Shown here: one piece after another, positions 1 through 7,386 of the stretch | How the letters are laid out: each line of letters begins with the position of its first letter | Numbering within the stretch: position 1 is the stretch's first letter | NCBI GenBank assembly: GCA_964535025.1 | Contig: CAZHRW010000205.1 | Span: forward strand, 1 to 30,629 | Length of the DNA stretch: 30,629 nucleotides | Origin: JAAYZK01 sp964535025 | Lineage (GTDB): Bacteria; Planctomycetota; Phycisphaerae; SM23-33; FEN-1343 | Direction: 5' to 3' | Notes under the pieces: model-generated | Told to the model about the DNA's origin: nothing | Database searches by the model: none | The model's input: the letters and a program-made list of their open reading frames with translations, nothing else | Program-made: the position numbers and the translations under genes

Positions 1-241
1 GACGGAGAACCTCATCAGCGAGGCCCTCCGCGTCGGGGCCGTCCAGGTGGCGGTGCTGCTGGTCGAGCGGGATGATGTCATCCGCGGGAGCCTCCGCTCG
101 AAGCCCACCTCCGGCGTCGACGTCGCACTCGTGGCCCGACGTCTCGGCGGCGGCGGCCACGCCCGCGCCGCGGGGTTCCGCCTGGAGGCGTCCCTCACGG
201 AGGCGACGGCGAAGGCCCTCGAAGCGATGAAATGCCGTTAG
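1..241 (+). CDS. DHH/DHHA1 phosphoesterase, C-terminal end (NrnA-type oligoribonuclease/pAp phosphatase)
   Basis: Only the last ~79 residues are present; the reading frame is open from the left edge (frame of base 2) to a TAG at 239-241. The fragment carries the DHHA1 hallmark GGGGHARAAGF near its end, preceded by a V-x-x-S-x-R-S-type segment (GSLRSKP), the nucleic-acid-binding lobe of DHH-family phosphoesterases. NrnA-type members degrade short oligoribonucleotides and dephosphorylate pAp, with manganese in the N-terminal DHH domain, which lies outside this window. Other DHHA1 proteins such as RecJ share this motif, so NrnA is the best guess from the short C-terminal tail. An internal GTG at 47 is not the true start because the homologous frame continues upstream. 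Confidence 0.8.
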   Translation, partial: TENLISEALRVGAVQVAVLLVERDDVIRGSLRSKPTSGVDVALVARRLGGGGHARAAGFRLEASLTEATAKALEAMKCR

Positions 242-250
242 TCATTCTGC

Positions 251-272
251 ATGATTGGGTTAGACCAATCAT
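251..272 (+). terminator. AT-richer hairpin downstream of the DHH gene
   Basis: An 8-bp perfect inverted repeat, ATGATTGG/CCAATCAT with loop GTTAGA, begins 10 bases after the stop codon. There is no T-tract behind it, so it may act as an mRNA 3'-end stabiliser or a weak terminator. Confidence 0.4.
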
Positions 273-353
273 CCCATAGGAGGCACCCACAGGGTCCGCC
301 CCCCCCGTTCCGCTAAAATTCTTTTAATCAGTGCAGGTTATCCAACTTCGCGC

Positions 354-382
354 TTGACAGGATTGCATCGAGGCATTACCTT
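354..382 (+). promoter_or_regulatory. possible sigma-70 promoter upstream of the PEP-CTERM gene
   Basis: A perfect -35 box TTGACA lies at 354-359. The best -10 candidate is weak (TACCTT at 377-382, 17-bp spacer). The flank GCGCTTGACAG is the same as at the promoter of the secreted-protein gene at the right end of the window (29791-29801). If used, the leader would be about 270 nt. Confidence 0.3.
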
Positions 383-397
383 AAGGCGTGTGGTGCA

Positions 398-411
398 TGG
401 CAGGCTCATGC
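398..411 (+). promoter_or_regulatory. sigma-54-like -24/-12 element
   Basis: The sequence TGGCAGGCTCATGC has the GG and GC doublets with the spacing of the sigma-54 consensus TGGCACGNNNTTGC, with mismatches at two consensus positions. It lies about 250 bp upstream of a PEP-CTERM gene; PEP-CTERM genes in several lineages are controlled by the sigma-54 activator pair PrsK/PrsR. The site also forms part of a short inverted repeat (GGCA...TGCC), so chance is possible. Confidence 0.35.
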
Positions 412-655
412 CGGTACCCGAATGCTCATGCTCAGCTTTACTGTCCGGCTCGCCTGCCACGATTTGTTCCGCGCGTAGTGCGTTTATGCCGATGATGCAT
501 AGAGTGGCAGGTGTATGACGGTCGTCGGTACGCTGGTTGCCCGTTCGCTCAACGTGCCGGTCGCGTTCGCCCCCGCGGTGGGGCTCGGGTCCAGCGTTGG
601 AGAAGGAGAGTTGTCGCCGTTCCTTGCGTTCAGGGAATGGATGCTCTGTGGCAGG
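398..655. repeat. four copies of TGGCAGG in the PEP-CTERM leader
   Basis: TGGCAGG occurs at 398-404, 505-511 and 649-655, and inverted (CCTGCCA) at 453-459. The inverted copy and the 505 copy can pair as an 8-bp stem (453-460 with 504-511). The last copy overlaps the ribosome binding site AGGAGG (653-658). The 242-662 stretch contains no convincing gene. Confidence 0.4.
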
Positions 656-662
656 AGGAGAA

Positions 663-1385
663 ATGCTCATGGTTCGCTCGATCGCGCTGTTAACGTCCGT
701 CGCGCTGCTGGCATGCGCCGCCGCCGTGCAGGCCGCCCCCGTCAGCAGTAACCTCAACGAGGCCCTCGGCGACTCCGGGTGGCGGATCTACGGGCCCAGC
801 CACTACGACCTGGAGGTCAGCATCGACGGGGAAGGCCAGAGCGGCGACGTCAAGTGGGTGGCGATCACCCTCTCGAAGAACTTCCGTTTCGGCCCCGACC
901 CCCTGACCGGCCTGTACCCGGCCATCGAACTGGACTTCACGCAGATGGACGGCGTCGCCACCGACGACCTGGCCAACCGCATCATCATCCAGTCCGAGCT
1001 GATCAACAACAGCACCGGCACCGACTGGACCGACTACCACTGGAAGCTCTTCGGCCACGAGATCGCGCGGTTCAACCGCGACCTGACCAACCCGACGGCC
1101 GACTTTGAAGAAGATGGCTGGTGGCTCGACGCGTTCGGCGAGTTCGCCTGGGACTACGACGCCGAGCATGATATCGACATGCTCAACGCCTTCAGCGGCG
1201 TGGTGCCCGCCGGCGAAGGCTTCTTCCCCGGCACCGGCAGCGGCTCGATGATCATCGACATCACACTGGACGGGTTGGCCCCCGAGCCGGCCATCTTCAA
1301 GTTCGTCCAGGCCCCCACGCCCGAACCGGCCACACTGGGCCTGCTGGCCCTCGGCGGTGCCGCGCTGTTCTACAAGCGCCGCTAA
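663..1385 (+). CDS. PEP-CTERM sorting-domain protein
   Basis: A 240-residue exported protein. It has an N-terminal signal peptide (hydrophobic stretch ending in VQAAP, around residues 6-24). The C-terminal sorting signal is PTPEPATLGLL..., hydrophobic, then ALFYKRR: the Pro-Glu-Pro motif, membrane segment and basic tail recognised by exosortase. The middle ~190 residues are acidic, beta-rich in appearance and not recognised. It would be exported, processed by exosortase and end up in the extracellular matrix or on the surface. The start is placed at ATG 663, 4 nt after AGGAGG (653-658); ATG 669 (spacing 10) is an equally good alternative. A longer open frame back to 537 lacks signal-peptide logic and is ignored. 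No exosortase gene lies in this window. A clear terminator follows. Confidence 0.88.
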   Translation: MLMVRSIALLTSVALLACAAAVQAAPVSSNLNEALGDSGWRIYGPSHYDLEVSIDGEGQSGDVKWVAITLSKNFRFGPDPLTGLYPAIELDFTQMDGVATDDLANRIIIQSELINNSTGTDWTDYHWKLFGHEIARFNRDLTNPTADFEEDGWWLDAFGEFAWDYDAEHDIDMLNAFSGVVPAGEGFFPGTGSGSMIIDITLDGLAPEPAIFKFVQAPTPEPATLGLLALGGAALFYKRR

Positions 1386-1413
1386 GCGACCGAACTGCAG
1401 AGCATGGATCCAC

Positions 1414-1442
1414 AAAAGGCCCGCCCCGCGCGGGCCTTTTTT
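1414..1442 (+). terminator. Rho-independent terminator of the PEP-CTERM gene
   Basis: An 11-bp perfect stem AAAAGGCCCGC/GCGGGCCTTTT (1414-1424 and 1430-1440) with a 5-nt loop runs into six T residues. It starts 29 bases after the stop codon. Confidence 0.93.
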
Positions 1443-1529
1443 CATGCGCGCAGGCGGGGCGGGCGCGCGGCGGCGGGGACGGCTCATCGCATGCCCTCAA
1501 CAAGCTTCCCCACGCCCATCAGACCACCC

Positions 1530-1745
1530 GTGAAGGGGCGCCAGGACCCAGGCGGTCCTGCCTGTATCTTCCTGGTGGACCCGGACCGACCGAGCAGCCG
1601 GCTATCCTTTGCGGAGTTCCGACCCGTAGCCGGGGCTGTGGCGATGCGGGCCGGGGTGTTTTGTGGCGCAGCTGGCGATGGGGTGACAAGGGGATGCGAG
1701 GTTCGGGGAACCTTCCGCTGTAGCGGAGAGTTGCTCCGGCCGCGC
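1530..1745. other. non-coding, hairpin-rich stretch between convergent terminators
   Basis: No convincing gene lies in 1443-1744. The stretch contains the inverted repeats AGGACC/GGTCCT, CCGGCTA/TAGCCGG (flanking an inner CGGA-GT-TCCG hairpin, about 1600-1635) and TCCGC/GCGGA near 1718-1731. Minus-strand segments (GGCTACGGGTC, CGCAAAGGATAGCCGG) recall pieces of cyclic-di-GMP-I riboswitches but in the wrong order, so no RNA family is claimed. Confidence 0.3.
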
Positions 1746-1781
1746 ATAGAAAGACCCGCCGACAGGTGATGCCAGCGGGTC
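1745..1781 (-). terminator. probable terminator of rpsT
   Basis: Inverted repeat GACCCGC (1753-1759) / GCGGGTC (1775-1781). On the minus strand it is followed by TTTCTATG and lies 23 bases past the rpsT stop. The T-tract is short, so it is a moderate terminator. Confidence 0.6.
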
Positions 1782-1803
1782 CGCGCTATCGAGGGATCGA
1801 CCG

Positions 1804-2070
1804 TCAGGCGCCGGCTTTGGCCAGCTCGCGGGCCAGGCGGCTCTTCCGCCGGGCGGCGGTGTTCTTGTGCAGTACGCCCTTGGCGGCGACCTGGTCGATC
1901 TTCTTGTAGGCCACCTTCAGCGCCTCGCCGGCGGCGTCGCTGTCGCCGGTGCGGAGCTTGTCTTCGAACTCGCGCACGGCCTCCTTGACGCCGGCCATCC
2001 GGCGGCGGTTGAGCAGCCGGCGCTTCTCATTCTGGCGAATCCGTTTCTTCGCCGATCGACTGTGTGCCAC
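1804..2070 (-). CDS. rpsT: 30S ribosomal protein S20
   Basis: An 88-residue, strongly basic protein with the S20 pattern: MAHSRSAKKRIRQ at the N-terminus, an Arg-rich helix, then HKNTAARRKSRLA near the end. S20 binds 16S rRNA early in small-subunit assembly. The start is a GTG at 2070, six bases after AAGGAG; no ATG is available at the N-terminus. In Escherichia coli rpsT also has a non-AUG start (UUG) and is translationally autoregulated by free S20. The GTG here is compatible with similar control, but that is inference. It has its own promoter and terminator, so it is probably monocistronic. Confidence 0.96.
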   Translation of the reverse strand: MAHSRSAKKRIRQNEKRRLLNRRRMAGVKEAVREFEDKLRTGDSDAAGEALKVAYKKIDQVAAKGVLHKNTAARRKSRLARELAKAGA

Positions 2071-2141
2071 GCCTATCTCCTTGCATCCGCACTCGATGCC
2101 AAGCTTGTATCCGTTTGCGCCCCGCAGGGCAAGAACGCAAA

Positions 2142-2169
2142 ATTATACCATCGACGCCCGCGCCTGCAA
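2142..2169 (-). promoter_or_regulatory. sigma-70 promoter of rpsT
   Basis: On the minus strand: -35 TTGCAG (2169-2164), 16-bp spacer, perfect -10 TATAAT (2147-2142). Transcription would begin near 2135, giving a ~65-nt leader with AAGGAG before the GTG start. Confidence 0.75.
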
Positions 2170-2235
2170 GCCTTTTCGCGCCATTTCCCAATCGGCGTGC
2201 TTTGGCCTGCGCGATTGTGTCATCGCCGGCGGTCC

Positions 2236-5200
2236 TTAGTCGCCCCACACCGGCGGATAGTCCGCCCGGTACGCCTCCCACATGGCCCGCTGGAATGCGC
2301 CGCCGTAGATGTAGACGTCGATATCCTGCTCGCTGTAGTGGGTGTTCCGCTCGAGCGACCAGGCGACGTAGCGGTCGGTGTAGTCAAACAGCGCATCGTG
2401 GTTCCAGGCGTCGCGTTGGCCCATGATCAGGGCCGCCAGGACGGGGCCGGGGTACGACATGCCGTTGATGACCCGGTACGGCGTGCCGTAGTACAGGTTC
2501 AGGCCGTAAGGGTCCAGGCCCGGCGCCCAGCCGCCGCCGCACCATTCCGGTGTGCCGATGTCGTCCACCTCGCAGGGGATGAGCTGGGCCGCCCGCGTAT
2601 CGGGCCGCCACTGGGCGCTGTGGGTGCGGTCCACGTCCGATTGATCGAGGTAGGTCGTCTGGGCGTCCTCGGCGAAACCCCAGTAGGGCATCGACTTGGA
2701 ACGGCTGCCGAGGGTCCGCATGCGTTCGTGGTCGAGCATGAGCCCCGCGAAGATAATCGGCCACTTGCGGCCGTGATTCAGCCCGCCCTTGCCCCACCAG
2801 TAGCCGCCGTTCTCGCTCACGTGGTACAAATCGATGCCCAGTTGGACGAAGCGGATCAGTAACTCGTCCTTGTTCCGGCCCTGGGCGGCGATCAACGCAT
2901 CCTCATCCAGCAGCAACAGCAGCGCCGCCCGCCCCACGGCCATCGAATACTCCCGGCCGTACCCGGGCATGTTGTCCGAGGGGCTGGAATACTGCGTGCC
3001 GGCCCCGACGTGGCCGAAATGGTCGATCCACGGCCGCTGGAACTCGTCGGCCACGCTCGCCAGCGACGGCATGTCGGCCACCAGCGGCAGGTCGGTCAGC
3101 CGGTCGGTCCGCAGGGCCGTGATCGAATAGAGCGGCTTGTCCGGCCCGCTGTAGGGCGGGCGGAAACAGGTGGCCCCGTTGTCGGGCGGCACGTCGCCCA
3201 AGACCGTCAGAACCGCCGCCGCCTTCAGTTGCGGCCGTCCGCCATGGGGATGGCTGATCGTCGAGACCAGCGACGCGGGCGAATCGATCCGCAGCGGGGC
3301 GGCCGTGCTGATGCCCGGCGCGACGTTCATCGCGGCGTCGTAGTTGCCGCCGTAGATCTCCCCGGAGGTCGGATGCCACTTGTACATCTCCGAATCGAAG
3401 CCCTGCGTCCCGCCGCCCGGGGGCGTGACGGGATCGAGCATCGAGCCGTTCATCGTTCGCGGCCGGGGGTCGGCCCCGCCGGGGGTGAACCCCTCCAGGG
3501 TGGTCGTGCCGACGACGACCTCGCTGGGCGGGTCGATGGCGGTGACGGCGGCCGGGCCGACCACCCACCAGTCGCCGTTGGCGAAGCGGCCGACCTGATA
3601 GGGGTGGTCGAAGGTCCAGGTGATGCCGTACTGGGAGATGCTGCCTTGCCACTGCGGCGCCGGCGTCGTCGAATCGACGGTGACGGTGACCGTGTCGGCG
3701 GCGGTCTGTTCGCCGTCGTCGGCCAGCAGTTGGAGCGTGTAGACCCCGTCGGCGCCGAAGACGGCGGTCGTGGCCGGCGCCTCGGGCGCCGCGAAGATCG
3801 CGTCGGCCGGTCCGTCGAGCTGCGACCACGTGGTGGTCAGCGTGCCCCCCAGGGGGAATCCGTCGTCGGCGGCGGACCCGAACAGCGGGACGTTGTCGCC
3901 CGCCGCGACCTTCAGGTTCGGCCCGGCCTCGACCTCGGGGGGCCGGTTGAGATACGGATTCACCGTGACCACCACGGTGTCGCTGCCGACGTCGCCGGCG
4001 TCGTCGGTCACCACCAGCTCGATCGTGTGCAGGCCCGGCGGCAGCGTCACCGTCGGCGCCGCCCCGGTGGCGAGCGTCGTGCCCGCCGCCCGCCAGTCGT
4101 AGGCGACGATCGTCCCGTCGGGATCGTACGAGCCGGACCCATCCAGGCTGACGGCCTCGTCGCCGGTGTCGTCCGCGTCGGTGACGACCTGGTCGGCCCC
4201 GGCATCGGCGACCGGCGGGATCGAGGCGCCCCGGCCGGGGATGTCGATGATCACCTGCCCGGCGTCGATCCGCACGCCGCCGGGCGGCAGGGCGTCTTCG
4301 GCGAACAGGTCGTAGCCGGCGCCGTAGGCCCGGTGATCGAAGCCGGCCCAACTGCCGGTGCTGATCGCCCCGCCGTAGTCGTGGGCTTCCAGGCCAGCCT
4401 GGCAATCGAGGAGGAACCGGCGCCCTTCGGTCAGGCCCAGGGCGTCGTTGTCGCCCATCGTCCACCCCGCGAAGCTCATCGGCGCGTCGGGATCCCACGG
4501 CCCGTCGACCCGCGTCGACTCGCCGTCGGCCGTCTTGGCCAGCGGCCCGTACAGCCACAGTTCGCGGGCATCGACGGCCCAGATCTTGGCCGACAGGTCA
4601 TGCTCGCAGACGTTTTCGTAGCGGGCGATCCAGTCCCAGACCGTCGCGTCGACGCCGGGCGGACGGATCACCAGCGTGATGGTGGTGAGCAGCTCGCCGG
4701 CCCTGAGCGAGCGATCCCCGTCGTCGTAGGACCCGTGGTAGTAGGCCGACGCCTCCGCCGTCTCCTCGTAGGTGAGGGTGAACGCCCGGCCGTCGGGGTC
4801 GGTCGTGAAGGTCAGGCGATTGGCCAGGCCCGCCACGGGCCCGTGGCGGCTGAACACGTCGCCGCCGCGGCCGTCGAATCGAAGCATCGTGGCCTGGCGG
4901 CCGTACGCGTTGACGTCGAGGTAGCTGGCGTGGCCGTCGCCGGTGCCGGCGTCGGTGAGGTCCTTGAACGAGTAGATGCCGCCGGAGGGGACGTCGACAA
5001 GGATCTCCCAGTAGCCCAGGTCGGGATCGACCGAGTCGTGGGCGGTGACCCTGTAGTGATCGCCGGGCGTCTCGACCACCGTGAGCACCGGGCGTCCGGT
5101 CGGCGCCACGGCGCCGAAGTTCTGCTTAAGGATGGCGAAATCGTCCAGGTCCACGTCCCCGTCGTCGTCGAAGTCGCCATGGTCCCAGGTCGCGCCGGCC

Positions 5201-5352
5201 GCCATACCGAAGTTCAGCTTGAGGATCGCGAAGTCATCCAGGTCGACCCTGCGATCGCCGTTGGCGTCGCCGGCCAGCGGCGCCGCCGGTGACGAAGCGA
5301 CCAGCAGCAGCAGGGTCACAATGGCCAAAACGCCGGCATGGAAGGCTCTCAT
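2236..5352 (-). CDS. secreted protein with N-terminal dockerin-like pair and two PKD-like domains
   Basis: 1038 residues. Signal peptide ~1-25 (hydrophobic core, then SSPAAPLA). Two type-I dockerin-like calcium loops follow at once, ~28-49 (GDANGDRRVDLDDFAILK) and ~59-80 (GDFDDDGDVDLDDFAILK), each ending in NFG. A ~290-residue unrecognised region follows. Two PKD-like beta domains come next (~379-464, with DGSGSYDPDGTIVAYDWR; ~465-558). The C-terminal ~480-residue domain is rich in aromatic and Gly residues and includes GGLNHGRKWPIIFAGLML; it could be an alpha-toroid carbohydrate-active fold, but no catalytic family is certain. The start is ATG 5352 because it begins a signal peptide and has GGAGG six bases upstream; the frame is open further upstream to 5565, overlapping the divergent gene. 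Likely an extracellular polysaccharide-binding or -degrading protein. Confidence 0.85.
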   Translation of the reverse strand: MRAFHAGVLAIVTLLLLVASSPAAPLAGDANGDRRVDLDDFAILKLNFGMAAGATWDHGDFDDDGDVDLDDFAILKQNFGAVAPTGRPVLTVVETPGDHYRVTAHDSVDPDLGYWEILVDVPSGGIYSFKDLTDAGTGDGHASYLDVNAYGRQATMLRFDGRGGDVFSRHGPVAGLANRLTFTTDPDGRAFTLTYEETAEASAYYHGSYDDGDRSLRAGELLTTITLVIRPPGVDATVWDWIARYENVCEHDLSAKIWAVDARELWLYGPLAKTADGESTRVDGPWDPDAPMSFAGWTMGDNDALGLTEGRRFLLDCQAGLEAHDYGGAISTGSWAGFDHRAYGAGYDLFAEDALPPGGVRIDAGQVIIDIPGRGASIPPVADAGADQVVTDADDTGDEAVSLDGSGSYDPDGTIVAYDWRAAGTTLATGAAPTVTLPPGLHTIELVVTDDAGDVGSDTVVVTVNPYLNRPPEVEAGPNLKVAAGDNVPLFGSAADDGFPLGGTLTTTWSQLDGPADAIFAAPEAPATTAVFGADGVYTLQLLADDGEQTAADTVTVTVDSTTPAPQWQGSISQYGITWTFDHPYQVGRFANGDWWVVGPAAVTAIDPPSEVVVGTTTLEGFTPGGADPRPRTMNGSMLDPVTPPGGGTQGFDSEMYKWHPTSGEIYGGNYDAAMNVAPGISTAAPLRIDSPASLVSTISHPHGGRPQLKAAAVLTVLGDVPPDNGATCFRPPYSGPDKPLYSITALRTDRLTDLPLVADMPSLASVADEFQRPWIDHFGHVGAGTQYSSPSDNMPGYGREYSMAVGRAALLLLLDEDALIAAQGRNKDELLIRFVQLGIDLYHVSENGGYWWGKGGLNHGRKWPIIFAGLMLDHERMRTLGSRSKSMPYWGFAEDAQTTYLDQSDVDRTHSAQWRPDTRAAQLIPCEVDDIGTPEWCGGGWAPGLDPYGLNLYYGTPYRVINGMSYPGPVLAALIMGQRDAWNHDALFDYTDRYVAWSLERNTHYSEQDIDVYIYGGAFQRAMWEAYRADYPPVWGD

Positions 5353-5396
5353 TGCGGTCCTCCAGTGGGTTAACGGGGCAGGGGCGCCACGCCATG

Positions 5397-5424
5397 ATTT
5401 TACCATGGTTTGCTGAACCAACAA
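5397..5424 (-). promoter_or_regulatory. possible promoter of the dockerin/PKD gene
   Basis: Minus strand -10 TAAAAT (5402-5397), preceded at 16-17 bp by a weak TTGTTG/GTTGTT -35. It sits 45 bases before the start codon. Confidence 0.35.
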
Positions 5425-5463
5425 CCCCTCGCGCCGTCGCTGGCAGCCGGCGGGCGGCGCCGG

Positions 5464-5469
5464 TAGAAT
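5464..5469 (+). promoter_or_regulatory. possible -10 box of the SGNH hydrolase gene
   Basis: TAGAAT matches the -10 consensus at five of six positions and lies 58 bases before ATG 5528. No good -35 is seen 16-18 bp upstream. Confidence 0.3.
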
Positions 5470-5527
5470 CGTGCCGACGCGAGCGTCGCAGGCTCGACCG
5501 CCGGCAGCAAGAGGTTCCCGCAGGGTC

Positions 5528-6406
5528 ATGATCGCAACACCGCACCCCCTGACGTACTGGTTCATCAGCGGCCTGGCATTCTTTCCGGGCCTGGCGCTGA
5601 TCGTGGCCGCCGCGTGCGTGCCGCCGGGGCGGATCCCGTGGCGGCGACTGGCGGTTCGGGCCGCGATGGCGCTGGGTGGGGCGGCGCTGGTGGTCCTGTC
5701 GGCGACGCCGCTGCCGACATGGGCGTACGCAGCCGGGGGTGCGGCGGTGGCGGCGATGGTCGTCGGGACCGACCCGCTGGGCCGCTCGCGGCGGCTCGCG
5801 GCCGTCGTGGTGCGCCTGGCGGCGGTGGGCGCCTGCCTGACGGCCGCGGGGATGGAGCTGCCCTACCACCGAGCGGCGGCCATGCCACTGGCCGCCGGCG
5901 AGGCACTCTACATCATCGGCGACTCGCTCAGCGCCGGGCCGGACGAGCCGCCCGGCGAGCTGTGGCCGTCCCTGCTGGGCGCGCGGCACGAGGTGGACGT
6001 GGTCGACCTCGCCACCGCCGGCGCCACGATGGGCGACGCCCTGCGGCAGGTCGACGCCCTGGCCGGCGGCGGCGTGATCGTCCTGGCGGTCGGCGTCCAC
6101 GACCTGCTCGCCCGCCGGGCGCCCGACGCCTTCGGCCGCGACCTCGATGCCCTCGTCGCCGCGATCCACGCCAAGGGCCCCTATCGCGTCATCGTGCTCG
6201 AACTGCCCCTGCCGCCCCTGGCCCACCGGTACGGCCTGGCGCAACGGCGGGCGATCCGTGCCCTGCCCAACAAGACGCTCCTGCCCCGGCGGACCCTCGC
6301 CGGCATCCTCACCACGCCGGGCGCGACCGTCGACGGGATCCACCTCTCCCGCGAGGGCCATATGCAGATGGCCGAGGCGATCTGGCGGGTCCTTCAGCGG
6401 CGGTAA
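5528..6406 (+). CDS. membrane-anchored SGNH/GDSL hydrolase
   Basis: 292 residues. The first ~110 residues form about four hydrophobic segments (around 11-31, 43-60, 65-82, 92-108). A C-terminal SGNH esterase domain follows, with block I GDSLSAG (Ser133 as nucleophile) and block V DGIHLSREGH (Asp269, His272). Block III is present only loosely as VGVHDLL, with His where the usual Asn (GxND) sits. SGNH enzymes deacylate lipids, polysaccharides or peptidoglycan; the substrate here is unknown. ATG 5528 starts the first hydrophobic segment; a Shine-Dalgarno sequence is weak (CAGGG). The gene is divergent from the dockerin/PKD gene and convergent with the aldo-keto reductase, whose stop lies 10 bases away. 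Confidence 0.85.
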   Translation: MIATPHPLTYWFISGLAFFPGLALIVAAACVPPGRIPWRRLAVRAAMALGGAALVVLSATPLPTWAYAAGGAAVAAMVVGTDPLGRSRRLAAVVVRLAAVGACLTAAGMELPYHRAAAMPLAAGEALYIIGDSLSAGPDEPPGELWPSLLGARHEVDVVDLATAGATMGDALRQVDALAGGGVIVLAVGVHDLLARRAPDAFGRDLDALVAAIHAKGPYRVIVLELPLPPLAHRYGLAQRRAIRALPNKTLLPRRTLAGILTTPGATVDGIHLSREGHMQMAEAIWRVLQRR

Positions 6407-6416
6407 CTCTCAGGCC

Positions 6417-7379
6417 TCAAGCCTCCAGATTCAGGTACGCCACCTCGTCGTCGCTCAGGGCGATCTCCGCGGCGGCGGCGTTTTCGCGGGCCTGGTCGGG
6501 TGTCCAGGCCGCCTGGAGGGGGAAGCAGTTCAGCGGGCCGGCCAGTTGCCAGGCGAGGGCGATCTGGGCCGCCGTGGCGTTGTGGCGACGGCCGACCTCG
6601 GCGGCGCGGTCGAGGCGGGTGAAGTTGGCCTCGCCGGCGTAGCAGCGGATGCAGCGCCGGTCGGCGTCGTCGGTGAAGGTGTCGAGGTTGTCGCGTGTGA
6701 AGCGGCCGGAGAAGAACCCCCCGCACAGGCTCGACCAGTTGACCAGGGCCGTGCCCTGCGAGGCGTAGTAGGCCCGCGCCTCGGCGGCGGCGTCGCCGGT
6801 GAGCGTCACGGGGTCGCCGCCCCAGGGGTCGTCGAGGCACTCGGCGAGGGAATACTGGTTGGAGACCACCGCCATCGGCCGCATGCCATGGGCGGCGGCG
6901 TAGGCGTTGGCCTCGGCGACCCGCTCGTGCGTCCAGTTCGACCCGCCCCACGCGCGGATCGTCCCGTCGTCGATGTGGCGGTTCATCCGCTCGACCAGCG
7001 GGCCGACCGGCTGGGTGGTGTCGTCGCGGTGCATGAGGAAGATGTCGATCGTCCCCGCGCCCAGCCGCTGGAGGCAGTCGCGCAGCTCGGCCGAAATCAC
7101 GTCCGGCCGGACCCGGCGGGTCTGGCCCTGCGGGTGGCAGCACTTGTCCACCAGGACGACCCGGTCGGCGAGCTTGCGCGCCTTGAGCCACTGGCCGAAC
7201 ACGCGATCGCACCAGCCGCCGCCGTAGCCGTGCGCCGAGTCGAACAGGGTGATCCCGGCCTCCCAGGCGGCGTCGAGCAGGGCGAAGTCGGCGGCGATCT
7301 CGCCGATGCCCAGCATCATCAGGCCCTGGCCGATCCGTGAAACGTCCTTGTCGATCCCGTCGATGCGTCCGTACTGCAT
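6417..7379 (-). CDS. aldo/keto reductase
   Basis: 320 residues, a full-length AKR (beta/alpha)8 barrel. The catalytic tetrad is visible: Asp47 and Tyr52 in LFDSAHGYG, Lys79 in VLVDK, His117 in FLMHRDD. The C-terminal ...AWTPDQARENAAAAEIALSDDEVAYLNLEA is the usual cofactor-proximal helix region, and the SNWTHERVAEA segment matches the family. It reduces carbonyls or oxidises sugar alcohols with NAD(P)H; the substrate is not deducible. It starts 7 bases after the stop of the Gfo/Idh/MocA gene, so the two are almost certainly co-transcribed and may act successively on one sugar or inositol-like substrate. Confidence 0.93.
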   Translation of the reverse strand: MQYGRIDGIDKDVSRIGQGLMMLGIGEIAADFALLDAAWEAGITLFDSAHGYGGGWCDRVFGQWLKARKLADRVVLVDKCCHPQGQTRRVRPDVISAELRDCLQRLGAGTIDIFLMHRDDTTQPVGPLVERMNRHIDDGTIRAWGGSNWTHERVAEANAYAAAHGMRPMAVVSNQYSLAECLDDPWGGDPVTLTGDAAAEARAYYASQGTALVNWSSLCGGFFSGRFTRDNLDTFTDDADRRCIRCYAGEANFTRLDRAAEVGRRHNATAAQIALAWQLAGPLNCFPLQAAWTPDQARENAAAAEIALSDDEVAYLNLEA

Positions 7380-7386
7380 GGGGGTA

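Noticed and set aside
690..1487. 265-codon minus-strand open frame opposite the PEP-CTERM gene
   Set aside because: Repetitive Gly/Val/Asp composition, crosses the strong terminator, no start signals.
1590..1650. cyclic-di-GMP-I (GEMM) riboswitch
   Set aside because: Segments such as GGCTACGGGTC and CGCAAAGG occur on the minus strand but in the wrong order, and no minus-strand gene lies immediately downstream.
3010..5292. 760-codon plus-strand open frame opposite the dockerin/PKD gene
   Set aside because: Val/Gly/Arg-rich translation with no domain, exactly antisense to a gene with signal peptide and domains; an artefact of high GC third positions.
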